A stretch of 64,000 bases of DNA from Flagellimonas sediminis (lineage in GTDB: Bacteria > Bacteroidota > Bacteroidia > Flavobacteriales > Flavobacteriaceae): positions 421,157 to 485,156 of the forward strand of contig NZ_JAAAMI010000003.1 of assembly GCF_010500845.1 (NCBI RefSeq). The letters are read 5' to 3'. The translations under genes and the position numbers were made by a program. Below the pieces are notes generated by a model. The model was not told the DNA's origin. It made no database searches and saw only the letters and a list, made by a program, of their open reading frames with translations. Below, piece after piece: positions 1 through 8,775 of the stretch. Position 1 is the first letter of the stretch. Each line of letters starts with the position of its first letter.

Positions 1-1
1 A

Positions 2-952
2 GCCATGGGCACCATGTTGCAACGCTATAAATTCGAAGAGGAGGATTTTAGGGGAGAACGTTTCAAGGATTGGCCCAGTGACCTGAAGGGTAACAATGAT
101 CTATTGTCTTTGACCCAACCGCAGGCCATTGCAGATGTCCATAGAGCTTATTTGGAAGCAGGTGCGGACATTATCGAGACCAATACCTTTTCCGGTACCA
201 CCATCGCCATGGCCGATTATGGCATGGAAGCATTAGTATATGAACTGAATTTTGAATCCGCCAAGATTGCCAAACAAGTTGCGGACGAATTCACTAAAAA
301 AGATCCGAGCAAACCACGGTTTGTGGCAGGGAGCATAGGTCCCACCAACAAAACGGCAAGTATGTCGCCCGATGTGAACGACCCCGGGTACCGTGCCGTT
401 TCCTTTGATGAACTTAGAAAAGCGTATAAAGAGCAAGTAGAAGCTTTGTTGGATGGGGGCGCTGATATTTTATTGGTGGAAACCATCTTTGACACCCTAA
501 ATGCCAAGGCGGCCCTTTTTGCCATTGAAGAGGTTAAGGATGAACGGAATATTGAAGTACCCATCATGGTGAGTGGTACTATTACCGATGCTTCGGGTAG
601 AACCTTATCAGGACAGACAGCCGAAGCATTTTTGATATCGGTTTCCCACATTCCGATTTTATCGGTGGGATTCAATTGTGCGCTTGGAGCCAAGCAGTTG
701 GTGCCCCATTTAGAGGTGATTTCCGCAAAGTCGGGATTTGCCACGTCAGCCCACCCCAATGCAGGATTGCCCAATGCTTTTGGGGAATACGATGAAACCC
801 CGGAACAGATGGCCGCACAAATCAAGGAATATGTGGAAAAAAGACTGGTGAATATTGTGGGTGGCTGCTGTGGAACAACACCTGAACATATTAAGGCAAT
901 CGCCAATATTGTGAAGGATTACAAACCGAGGAATCTTTTGACTCCAGCATAG
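2..952 (+). CDS. metH: Methionine synthase, homocysteine-binding half (5' end cut by window)
   Basis: This is the homocysteine S-methyltransferase domain of cobalamin-dependent methionine synthase, which binds and activates homocysteine through zinc. The reading frame is already open at base 2 and starts in the middle of the conserved GAMGTM motif, so the true start lies upstream of the window. Visible family motifs are [17 protein letters not shown], and the zinc-site cysteines in GFNCALGA and VGGCCGT. The protein stops after this domain, and the remaining MetH domains are in a separate gene 9 bases downstream. Split metH is common in Bacteroidota, so this is not a broken gene. Any cobalamin riboswitch would lie outside the window. 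Confidence 0.95.
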   Translation, partial: AMGTMLQRYKFEEEDFRGERFKDWPSDLKGNNDLLSLTQPQAIADVHRAYLEAGADIIETNTFSGTTIAMADYGMEALVYELNFESAKIAKQVADEFTKKDPSKPRFVAGSIGPTNKTASMSPDVNDPGYRAVSFDELRKAYKEQVEALLDGGADILLVETIFDTLNAKAALFAIEEVKDERNIEVPIMVSGTITDASGRTLSGQTAEAFLISVSHIPILSVGFNCALGAKQLVPHLEVISAKSGFATSAHPNAGLPNAFGEYDETPEQMAAQIKEYVEKRLVNIVGGCCGTTPEHIKAIANIVKDYKPRNLLTPA

Positions 953-961
953 TTTTAGATT

Positions 962-3640
962 ATGGCAACGAACAACCAAGAACGCTTTTTACGATTATCA
1001 GGTCTCGAGCCCTTGGTCGTAACCCCCGAAAGCAATTTCATTAACGTGGGGGAACGTACCAATGTGGCCGGTTCCAAAATTTTTTTAAGGCTCATTAAAG
1101 AAGAAAAGTTTGATGAGGCTCTGGCCATTGCCCGTAACCAAGTAGAGGGTGGGGCGCAGATCATTGATGTGAATATGGACGATGGTCTGATCGATGGAAA
1201 AGAGGCCATGGTCAAGTTTTTGAACCTGATCGTTTCCGAACCTGATATTGCCCGTGTGCCCATCATGATCGATAGTTCTAAATGGGAAATTATTGAGGCG
1301 GGTCTTCAAGTGGTGCAGGGCAAATGCGTGGTGAATTCCATCAGTTTGAAGGAAGGTGAGGAACAATTTATCCATCATGCCAAATTGATCAAGCGCTATG
1401 GTGCCGCGGTCATCGTCATGGCTTTTGATGAAGTAGGTCAGGCAGATAATTATGAACGCAGGATTGAAATCGCAAAGCGTTCCTACGACATTTTGGTGAA
1501 CAAAGTAAAGTTTGCACCAGAGGATATCATCTTCGATTTGAATATTTTCCCTGTAGCGACAGGCATGGAAGAACACCGCCGGAATGCCATCGATTTTATC
1601 GAAGCAACGCGATGGGTTCGAACCAATTTACCGTATTGCAGCGTCAGCGGTGGGGTGAGCAACGTTTCCTTTTCGTTCCGTGGAAATAATACAGTCCGCG
1701 AAGCCATGCATTCGGCATTTTTGTACCATGCCATTCAGGCGGGTATGAACATGGGAATCGTCAATCCGACCATGTTGGAGGTGTATGACGATATTCCCAA
1801 GGATTTACTGGAGCACGTGGAGGACGTGTTGCTCGATAGACGCGAGGATGCCACCGAACGCTTATTGGATTTTGCCGAGACCGTGGTCGGGACTATAAAA
1901 GAAAGCAAAGTAGATCTTTCATGGAGACAGGAACCGCTTCAAGACCGTATTACCCGGGCCTTGGTAAAGGGGATAGATCAATACATCATTGAAGATGTGG
2001 AGGAAGCCCGCCAAAAAGCACCAATGCCCTTACAGGTAATCGAGGGCAACTTAATGACCGGAATGAACGTGGTAGGGGATCTGTTTGGAAGCGGTAAAAT
2101 GTTTTTGCCCCAAGTAGTAAAATCTGCTCGTGTCATGAAAAAGGCCGTGGCATACCTAACACCTTATATTGAAGCATCCAAGGATAAAAAATCCAAGGCG
2201 GCTGGAAAAATATTGATGGCCACTGTAAAAGGAGATGTCCACGATATTGGAAAGAACATTGTCAGCGTGGTATTGGCCTGCAATAATTATGAAATTGTGG
2301 ATTTGGGGGTGATGGTCCCACCCGAAAAGATCATCAACAAGGCCAAGGAAGAACAGGTGGATATTATCGGTCTAAGCGGTTTAATTACCCCGTCATTGGA
2401 TGAAATGGTGTTCCTGGCCAAGGAAATGGAACGCCAAAATTTTAAAGTGCCGTTATTGATCGGGGGTGCCACCACAAGCAAGGCCCATACAGCTGTAAAA
2501 ATAGACCCGCAATACAGTCATTCGGTGGTGCATGTAAACGATGCATCACGTGCGGTGACCGTAGTGGGCGATTTGTTGCAGAAGGAAACTTCGGCTACAT
2601 ACAAGAATAACATCAAGTTGGATTACGAGAGTTTTCGGGATAAGTTTTTGAACCGGGGCAAGCAAAAGGACTATTTGACTTTGGAAGAAGCTCGGGCCAA
2701 TAAATTGCAGATTGACTGGAATCCGTCCGACATCAAAAGACCAAAGCAATTGGGCATTGAGGTGTTGGAAGATTTTGATTTGAGGTTGCTAACGGATTAT
2801 ATTGATTGGACCCCGTTTTTCAGAAGTTGGGACCTTCATGGCAAGTATCCGGATATTTTGACCGATGAGGTAGTAGGCAAACAAGCGACCGAACTTTTTA
2901 AGGATGCCCAAGAACTGTTGAAAAAGGTTTTGAATGAAAAATTGTTGAAGGGAAAGGCCATTTTTGGATTGTTCCCTGCCAATCAAATTGATGAAGATGA
3001 TATTGAAGTTGAAAATAATGGGAAAACCTTCATTTTCAGAACGCTTCGTCAACAATTGAAAAAGAGGGAAGGAGTGCCGAACATCGCCTTGGCGGATTTC
3101 ATTGCGCCGAAGAATTCTGGTATTCAGGATTATATGGGATTCTTCTGTGTCAGTACTGGTTTTGGGACGCAAGAGTTGGCCACTGAATTCGAAAGGAACC
3201 ATGATGACTACAATTCCATCATGATAAAAGCTTTGGCCGATCGTTTGGCGGAAGCTTTTGCGGAATATCTCCACAGAGAAGTTAGAACAACATATTGGGG
3301 GTATGCCCAAAATGAAAACTTGGACAATTCGGCCCTTATCGATGAAAAGTATCAAGGAATCCGTCCCGCACCCGGTTATCCAGCATGTCCGGACCATTTG
3401 GAAAAATTGACCATTTGGGAATTGTTGGATGTAGAGGAAAAAATCGGGGTAAAATTAACGGAGAGTTTGGCCATGTGGCCAGCGGCAAGCGTTAGTGGAT
3501 ATTATTTTGCACATCCTCAGGCCAAATATTTTGGTATGGGTAAGATGACTGAAGATCAAGTAGCCGATTTTGCAAAAAGAAAAGAAATAACTTTGGAGGA
3601 AGCCCAAAAGTGGCTGGCTCCCAACATAGCAGACAATTAA
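962..3640 (+). CDS. metH: Methionine synthase, folate/cobalamin/reactivation half
   Basis: This 892-residue protein carries the remaining MetH modules. They are a pterin-binding domain (about 15-290), a cobalamin cap and cobalamin-binding domain (about 310-545) with the DxHxxG motif at D425-H427-G430 (H427 is the lower cobalt ligand), and a C-terminal AdoMet-dependent reactivation domain (about 560-890) with the [12 protein letters not shown] motif. It transfers methyl from 5-methyl-THF through cobalamin to homocysteine bound on the partner protein encoded 9 bases upstream. ATG 962 gives the expected N-terminus just before the folate domain. metF follows after 3 bases, so the three genes form one methionine/one-carbon operon. 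Confidence 0.96.
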   Translation: MATNNQERFLRLSGLEPLVVTPESNFINVGERTNVAGSKIFLRLIKEEKFDEALAIARNQVEGGAQIIDVNMDDGLIDGKEAMVKFLNLIVSEPDIARVPIMIDSSKWEIIEAGLQVVQGKCVVNSISLKEGEEQFIHHAKLIKRYGAAVIVMAFDEVGQADNYERRIEIAKRSYDILVNKVKFAPEDIIFDLNIFPVATGMEEHRRNAIDFIEATRWVRTNLPYCSVSGGVSNVSFSFRGNNTVREAMHSAFLYHAIQAGMNMGIVNPTMLEVYDDIPKDLLEHVEDVLLDRREDATERLLDFAETVVGTIKESKVDLSWRQEPLQDRITRALVKGIDQYIIEDVEEARQKAPMPLQVIEGNLMTGMNVVGDLFGSGKMFLPQVVKSARVMKKAVAYLTPYIEASKDKKSKAAGKILMATVKGDVHDIGKNIVSVVLACNNYEIVDLGVMVPPEKIINKAKEEQVDIIGLSGLITPSLDEMVFLAKEMERQNFKVPLLIGGATTSKAHTAVKIDPQYSHSVVHVNDASRAVTVVGDLLQKETSATYKNNIKLDYESFRDKFLNRGKQKDYLTLEEARANKLQIDWNPSDIKRPKQLGIEVLEDFDLRLLTDYIDWTPFFRSWDLHGKYPDILTDEVVGKQATELFKDAQELLKKVLNEKLLKGKAIFGLFPANQIDEDDIEVENNGKTFIFRTLRQQLKKREGVPNIALADFIAPKNSGIQDYMGFFCVSTGFGTQELATEFERNHDDYNSIMIKALADRLAEAFAEYLHREVRTTYWGYAQNENLDNSALIDEKYQGIRPAPGYPACPDHLEKLTIWELLDVEEKIGVKLTESLAMWPAASVSGYYFAHPQAKYFGMGKMTEDQVADFAKRKEITLEEAQKWLAPNIADN

Positions 3641-3643
3641 CCA

Positions 3644-4597
3644 ATGAAAATTACGGACCATATAAGAAACGCCAAAGGGGAAACATTGTTCAGTTTCGAG
3701 ATTGTGCCACCAGTGAAGGGTAAAAGTATCCAAGAACTATATAACAACATTGACCCTTTGATGGAGTTCAAACCCCCTTTTATAGATGTGACCACCTCAC
3801 GTGAAGAATACATTTACAAGGAGAAAGACGGGTTGTTGGATAAAAAACTGACCCGTACGCGCCCCGGAACATTGGGAATTTGTGCTTCTTTAAAGCATAA
3901 ATATGATGTGGATACCGTTCCTCATGTGTTGTGTGGGGGATTTACCAAGGAAGAGACCGAGTACCTTTTGGTGGACTGTCAGTATTTGGAAATTGAAAAC
4001 GTCATGGCATTGAGGGGAGATGCCAGAAAAGAAGAAAAATATTTTATTCCCACTCAGGGAGGTCATCAATATGCTGCCGAGTTGGTAAAGCAAATCCATG
4101 ATATCAACCAAGGCAACTATTTACATGAAGTCATTGAAGGCCATGAAATGGGTGATTTCTGCATTGGTGTAGCTGGTTATCCTGAAAAACATATGGAAGC
4201 CCCTTCCCTTCAATCTGATTTGAAACGGTTGAAGGAAAAAGTGGAATTGGGAGCCGATTACGTGGTGACCCAAATGTTCTTCGACAATAAAAAGTTCTTT
4301 GCTTTTGTGGAGGCAGCGCGTGAAATGGATATTTATGTGCCGATTATACCAGGCATAAAACCTATAGCCGTAAAGCAACACCTACAGTTGTTGCCACAGG
4401 TATTTCGAGTGGACATCCCGCAAGAATTGATCGAAGCCGTGGAAGCCTGCAAGACCAATCAGGATGTTCGGAAAGTAGGGGTAGAGTGGGCCATTCAACA
4501 ATCCAAGGAGTTAAAGGCGGCGGGTGTTCCAGTACTACATTATTACTCCATGGGGAAATCGGATAATATCAAGGACATAGCCAAGGAGCTTTTTTAG
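3644..4597 (+). CDS. metF: 5,10-methylenetetrahydrofolate reductase
   Basis: The protein has 317 residues, the normal length for bacterial MetF. It reduces methylene-THF to 5-methyl-THF using FAD, and so supplies the methyl donor for the methionine synthase encoded directly upstream. Supporting motifs are FSFEIVPP near the N-terminus (substrate and FAD region), VLCGGF, the flavin-binding MALRGD, and VVTQMFFDN. The ATG lies 4 bases after the metH stop, so the gene is very probably co-transcribed and translationally coupled. The assignment is secure from motif order and from operon context. Confidence 0.96.
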   Translation: MKITDHIRNAKGETLFSFEIVPPVKGKSIQELYNNIDPLMEFKPPFIDVTTSREEYIYKEKDGLLDKKLTRTRPGTLGICASLKHKYDVDTVPHVLCGGFTKEETEYLLVDCQYLEIENVMALRGDARKEEKYFIPTQGGHQYAAELVKQIHDINQGNYLHEVIEGHEMGDFCIGVAGYPEKHMEAPSLQSDLKRLKEKVELGADYVVTQMFFDNKKFFAFVEAAREMDIYVPIIPGIKPIAVKQHLQLLPQVFRVDIPQELIEAVEACKTNQDVRKVGVEWAIQQSKELKAAGVPVLHYYSMGKSDNIKDIAKELF

Positions 4598-4619
4598 TAG
4601 GGTACATTAAAAAACTGTG

Positions 4620-4721
4620 GAGATTCTTCACTCCGTTCAGAATGATATTCCCGCTATGCTTTTATTGAAAAAAAAGCAACAGTAATAGTCATTCTGAAGA
4701 AGTATACTGACGAAGAATCTC
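4620..4721. repeat. Imperfect inverted repeat, flavobacterial intergenic type
   Basis: Two arms face each other in the 260-bp gap after metF. The left arm (4620-4645) begins GAGATTCTTC and ends CAGAATGA. The right arm (4689-4721) begins TCATTCTGA and ends GAAGAATCTC. The outer and inner ends are complementary while the middles have diverged. Arms of this 'agattcttc...cagaatga' kind recur between genes in Flavobacteriaceae genomes (from memory). The RNA could form a long hairpin that ends metF transcripts. The rest of the gap (4722-4857) has no gene or clear promoter. Confidence 0.6.
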
Positions 4722-4857
4722 AAAAAAAATAATAGGTGGAGGTGATTGCCAGATAGGTTGGATTCTCTGCTTTGTTTAGAAAGACAGGGTAATCTTTCGT
4801 GGTAATTTTCAATTCGATGAGTAAGGGTGTTTTTTTATTTCCCTACTTTAGTGCCCC

Positions 4858-5955
4858 ATGAGGTACCTACTTTGCCTGATTTTCGCCCTGTTTTCATTTT
4901 TTGGATTTTCCCAGAGTAGGGAAGTTCCCAAAAAGTTCGTGTTGGATGCCCATCAGTTTTACGGATCTATTCTGTTGCACAACCCTGATATTTCCCACCT
5001 GATCACGGAACACCCGGGGGGTCTAATTTTGGGAATCAGTCGTAAAACCTATGGCGATAAGGAATGGGAAGCCGATTTTGGATACCCCGATACAGGCTTC
5101 ACGTTTGTGTACCAGAACACCAACAATGCCACCCTCGGGAAACACTATGGTCTGTATGGACACTATAATTTTTATTTTTTCAATAGGAAAGTGCAATTGC
5201 GTGTAGCGCAAGGACTGGCTTACAATACCAATCCGTACGACAAAGATGAAAATTTCAGGAACAATGCCTACGGGAGCCATATTTTGAGCAGTACCGTATT
5301 GATGCTTAACTATCACAAGAATTTAGTGGCCGGTTTGGGTTTGGATGCCGGTGTTTCGTTCATCCATTATTCCAATGCCAATTTTAAGGCTCCCAATACA
5401 TCCACCAATACCTTTGCGGTCAACTTTGGACTGTCCTATGAACTGGACAGCGATACCACCTACGAGTACCTGCATCCGGAATCAAAAGGGATAATCAATG
5501 AGCCTGTTCGTTATAATTTGGTGTTGCGTGGAGGGGCTAATGAAAGCGATGTCATCAATATGGGGCGATATGGGTTTGCGATTGTTTCAGCCTATGCCGA
5601 CAAGCGTTTGGGCAAACGAAGTGCCATACAATTGGGAACCGACGTTTTCTTTTCCAATTTTCTAAAGGAATTGATTCGGTATCAGTCCATAGCTTTTCCC
5701 GAACTGGATGTAGATCCTGACACCGATTACAAGAGGGTGGGTGTGTTCTTGGGGCATGAGTTGTTTGTGAACAAGATGAGCGTGGTGGCCCAATTGGGAT
5801 ATTATGTATATTATCCTTTCGATTTTGAAGGACGTATGTATAACCGTATTGGGATGAAGCGCTATTTTGGGGACAAAATTTTTGGAGCCCTCACCTTAAA
5901 ATCCCATGGTGCCAAGGCTGAAGCTGTTGAATTGGGAATTGGGGTTAGACTATAG
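4858..5955 (+). CDS. PagL-like lipid A deacylase / acyloxyacyl hydrolase family outer-membrane protein
   Basis: This 365-residue outer-membrane protein has a signal peptide ending in FGFSQ (residues 1-19). The sequence then alternates polar and aromatic residues in short beta-strand-like runs, as in a small barrel. The segment H170-Y-S172-N-A matches the catalytic His-Ser signature of lipid A 3-O-deacylase PagL, and NNAYGSH and the terminal ELGIGVRL are also family-like. By homology it would trim an acyl chain from lipid A in the outer membrane. The activity is inferred and only the fold and the motif are visible. It is longer than proteobacterial PagL (about 170-190 residues), with an added C-terminal region of unknown role. 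The next gene begins within about 40 bases. Confidence 0.75.
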   Translation: MRYLLCLIFALFSFFGFSQSREVPKKFVLDAHQFYGSILLHNPDISHLITEHPGGLILGISRKTYGDKEWEADFGYPDTGFTFVYQNTNNATLGKHYGLYGHYNFYFFNRKVQLRVAQGLAYNTNPYDKDENFRNNAYGSHILSSTVLMLNYHKNLVAGLGLDAGVSFIHYSNANFKAPNTSTNTFAVNFGLSYELDSDTTYEYLHPESKGIINEPVRYNLVLRGGANESDVINMGRYGFAIVSAYADKRLGKRSAIQLGTDVFFSNFLKELIRYQSIAFPELDVDPDTDYKRVGVFLGHELFVNKMSVVAQLGYYVYYPFDFEGRMYNRIGMKRYFGDKIFGALTLKSHGAKAEAVELGIGVRL

Positions 5956-5993
5956 TATTGAGATTTGAGATGATAGAATTGAGAAGGTTACTT

Positions 5994-6800
5994 ATGATAA
6001 ATAGTGTCACCTCTAGAAATGGCATCCTGACCGCAGTGGTTGGAGCTTTCAAGAGGTTATTTGTGCTACTTTTCATACTGATCTTGAATTCCTGCAACGG
6101 CGATAATGTTCCCGATTGCTTTCAAAATGCCGGGGATTTGGTTCGGGTACCTGTAGATGTTCCCGAATTCACCACCATGACCGTTTTTGAAAACGTAAAG
6201 GTGGTATTGAAACAAGGGGATGAACAAAAGGTAGAAATCGAAACGGGCGAATATTTGCTCAACGATGTTTCCGTTGAGGTGGAGGAAGGTAGATTGATTC
6301 TACGGAATGAAAATAGCTGTAACTATGTTCGGGAATACGGTTTGACCACAATTTATGTGACCTCACCCAATATTACCGAAATCCGCAGCAGTACGGGCCT
6401 GCCGATTTCCAGCGAAGGCGTATTGGATTATCCAAGTATCTCCCTTAAATCGGAAAGTTATACAAATCCCGAAACGGAGACTACGGACGGTTCCTTCGAT
6501 TTGGAGTTGAATTCGTCAACGGTGAGTATTGTGGTAAATGGAATTGCCTATTTTAAATTGAAGGGCAATACGAATAATTTTAATATAGTTGTTGCTGCTG
6601 GGGATTCCAGGATTGAGGCTGAAGACCTAGTGGCCAATTCGGTTTCCATTGATCATAGGGGCACCAATGATGTCTATGTTAACCCCCAACAACGGATCAG
6701 AGGTGTCATTAGGGGCACGGGGGACGTGATCAGTGTCAATAGACCTCCTGAGGTTGATGTGGAACAATTGTACAATGGCCGACTCATTTTCCAAGATTGA
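5994..6800 (+). CDS. Head-GIN domain (DUF2807) lipoprotein
   Basis: The 268-residue protein has a hydrophobic signal ending in a lipobox-like LNSC, so it is probably anchored to a membrane by lipid. The remainder is a repetitive beta-helix-like region of the DUF2807 (putative auto-transporter adhesin, head-GIN) type, with motifs such as [17 protein letters not shown] and ITEIRSSTG. The function of this family is unknown. ATG 5994 is chosen because GAGAAGG lies just upstream and because it leaves a normal signal. ATG 5970, or TTG 5958 next to the previous stop, are possible in-frame alternatives. It lies just after the PagL-like gene, so the two may be co-transcribed. A second DUF2807 protein is encoded at 18417. 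Confidence 0.75.
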   Translation: MINSVTSRNGILTAVVGAFKRLFVLLFILILNSCNGDNVPDCFQNAGDLVRVPVDVPEFTTMTVFENVKVVLKQGDEQKVEIETGEYLLNDVSVEVEEGRLILRNENSCNYVREYGLTTIYVTSPNITEIRSSTGLPISSEGVLDYPSISLKSESYTNPETETTDGSFDLELNSSTVSIVVNGIAYFKLKGNTNNFNIVVAAGDSRIEAEDLVANSVSIDHRGTNDVYVNPQQRIRGVIRGTGDVISVNRPPEVDVEQLYNGRLIFQD

Positions 6801-6861
6801 GGATCCCCGTCCAAACTATGACATAAATCCATAGAATCCAGTGGATTTCTAGGTACCTTTG

Positions 6862-7953
6862 ATGTACCAAAATCGGATTCGCTTGAAAGGCCTTTTTCCC
6901 TTTATTAAATGTCTATTTTCTCCCTACCCAAAGGTCAAATCACTGGATGGGCTTTCAGGGATTGAAAAAGCCGATGCCCAGTTCCATAATCTGGTGGCCG
7001 AAAAAAAAGTACCTGGATTGGGGGTCACTATTTTGGACAAAGGGGAAATCATGCTTCAAAAAGGATATGGCTTTGCCCATTTGGAGGATAGGTCTCGAAT
7101 TGACCCCAAACATACCATCTTTAGGATTGCCAGTATTTCTAAATGCATCACGGCACTGGCCTTAGGCAAAATGATGGAGGAAGGTTTAATCGATTTGGAT
7201 GCTTCATTTTATAAGTATGTGCCCTACTACCCCAAGAAAGAATACGATTTTACGTTACGACAATTAGCCGGACATACAGCTGGGATTCGAGGTTACAGGG
7301 GAAAGGAATTTGCCCTGAACCAAGATTTTTGCATCAAGAACAGCATTGAGGTGTTTCAAAAAGATCCTTTGGAATTTAAGCCGGGTAAAGGGTATCTCTA
7401 CAATAGTTTTGATTTTGTACTCCTTTCCTTGGCCATGCAAGAGGCCTGCGGTATTCCGTTCCAAAATTATGTGCAAGAAAAGGTATTGGTTCCCTTGGAA
7501 TTGAACGCCACTTTTACTGCAGAACATAACCATTTCAAAACCGCCAGTTTTTATACCAAACGATCCTTGTGTTTTAAAAAAGCCGTTGAGGTGAACAATG
7601 CTTATAAACTGGCAGGAGGCGGATTTCTGTCCACCAGTGACGATATTGCCCAACTCGGTCAGGCCATTTTAGAGCGTAAGTTGCTGAAAAAGGAAACGTA
7701 TGACCAAATATTGACTTCCCAAATGGTAAATGGCAAGCCAACTTATTATGGTTTGGGCTTTCAGGTGAGCCGAGATGCGGCGGGAAGGGATTTTGTGGGA
7801 CATGTGGGCAATAGTGTAGGCGCTTATACCAACCTTTTTATCTATCCCCAAGAAGAAAAAGTAATTTCCATCTTGATCAATTGTACTGATCCCAAAGTGC
7901 AACCTTTTTTGGATGAGGCCATTGATACTGCATTGGATTTGGGAACTTCATGA
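6862..7953 (+). CDS. Serine hydrolase, class C beta-lactamase / penicillin-binding fold
   Basis: The 363-residue protein belongs to the beta-lactamase-related serine hydrolases. The catalytic S91-I-S-K94 (SxxK), the tyrosine motif Y180-N-S and the C-terminal HVG box (in place of KTG) are all present in order. Such proteins act as esterases, D-aminopeptidases or peptidoglycan enzymes, and the substrate cannot be read from sequence. No clear cleavable signal is seen, although a hydrophobic stretch (LFPFIKCLF) lies near the N-terminus and could be an anchor. ATG 6862 is preferred over the in-frame TTG directly before it. There is no sign that it confers beta-lactam resistance. Confidence 0.82.
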   Translation: MYQNRIRLKGLFPFIKCLFSPYPKVKSLDGLSGIEKADAQFHNLVAEKKVPGLGVTILDKGEIMLQKGYGFAHLEDRSRIDPKHTIFRIASISKCITALALGKMMEEGLIDLDASFYKYVPYYPKKEYDFTLRQLAGHTAGIRGYRGKEFALNQDFCIKNSIEVFQKDPLEFKPGKGYLYNSFDFVLLSLAMQEACGIPFQNYVQEKVLVPLELNATFTAEHNHFKTASFYTKRSLCFKKAVEVNNAYKLAGGGFLSTSDDIAQLGQAILERKLLKKETYDQILTSQMVNGKPTYYGLGFQVSRDAAGRDFVGHVGNSVGAYTNLFIYPQEEKVISILINCTDPKVQPFLDEAIDTALDLGTS

Positions 7954-7990
7954 TTTTTGTTGAAATTTAATTCAAAATAGACTACCAATC

Positions 7991-8710
7991 TTGAGGCGTT
8001 TGCATTATTTGGTTCCATTGTTTTTCCTATTGCTGATGGGAAGTCTCCATGCCGGGGAAAGTTTGTCTTTTGAAACGGCAATGATTACGACCGATAGTGT
8101 CCAACATAGCTTAAGCTTAAGGGAATGGAAAAAGTTCAAATCTTTTGAGGCCCAACTACAATCCTCCCAGCTATCAAAAACGGATAATGAAAACCAATTG
8201 ACAGGGTATGCCCGGGACTCGTTGAATATTTTAAGGGTAAAGCTCGTGGCCATGAAGGTTTTGGAGGAAAAAAATCTTTTGAGCAGGGATATCGCCGAAA
8301 ATACCTCGTACTATACCACATTGTTGGAAAAGCTGAAAGAAAGTGATATTCCACCCTTGGAGTACCTTTTTTTGGAGGAGAAAATGGCATACTTGAACCA
8401 AGAAACCTTGAATGGGAGTTTACAACTAAGCAGGTGGGTGAACATCGGCTTGGTCCTCCTTGTCGCATTTTTGGGTTACATGATATTTCAGCAAAGAAAA
8501 AGGCAGGACAAAACCATTTTGCCCGAACTCAGCAAACAGGAAACCATGGTGCGCAACCTGATTATACAGGGCAAAAGCAATAAGGAAATCGCCAATGAAC
8601 TTTTTATAAGCTTGAGCACCGTAAAGAGCCATATTACCAGCATCTATGGTAAATTGAACATTTCCAATAGACGGGAACTCCTCGAAAATAGTACGGGTGC
8701 TAGCACCTAA
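7991..8710 (+). CDS. Membrane-anchored LuxR-type transcriptional regulator
   Basis: The 239-residue protein has an unusual layout. A signal-like hydrophobic segment (about 5-20) is followed by a helical, probably periplasmic domain (about 21-147), one membrane helix (about 149-166), a basic linker (QQRKRQ) and a C-terminal LuxR/GerE helix-turn-helix (about 180-232) with SNKEIANELFISLSTVKSH. No receiver domain is present. It therefore looks like a one-component regulator that senses at the envelope and binds DNA from the membrane. TTG 7991 is taken as start because the first ATG (codon 16) would destroy the N-terminal segment. The outer-membrane barrel gene 65 bases downstream may be its target or partner; that link is inference from position. 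Confidence 0.8.
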   Translation: MRRLHYLVPLFFLLLMGSLHAGESLSFETAMITTDSVQHSLSLREWKKFKSFEAQLQSSQLSKTDNENQLTGYARDSLNILRVKLVAMKVLEEKNLLSRDIAENTSYYTTLLEKLKESDIPPLEYLFLEEKMAYLNQETLNGSLQLSRWVNIGLVLLVAFLGYMIFQQRKRQDKTILPELSKQETMVRNLIIQGKSNKEIANELFISLSTVKSHITSIYGKLNISNRRELLENSTGAST

Positions 8711-8775
8711 TTCAGACCAATCTGGCTTTCTATAGGCCTGTTTACCCGTTTAATTTGTTTCAAAATTGAACGGTT

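Noticed and set aside
217..906. A 229-codon minus-strand open frame inside metH
   Set aside because: It mirrors a strongly conserved homocysteine-binding domain on the plus strand and shows no independent motifs.
6854..6861. TACCTTTG as a promoter of the serine hydrolase gene
   Set aside because: It abuts ATG 6862, so transcription would begin after the start codon, and no -33 TTG is present; treated as chance.
6862..7953. Beta-lactam resistance gene
   Set aside because: SxxK, Y-N-S and HVG fit the broad class C-related hydrolase family; nothing points to a true beta-lactamase.
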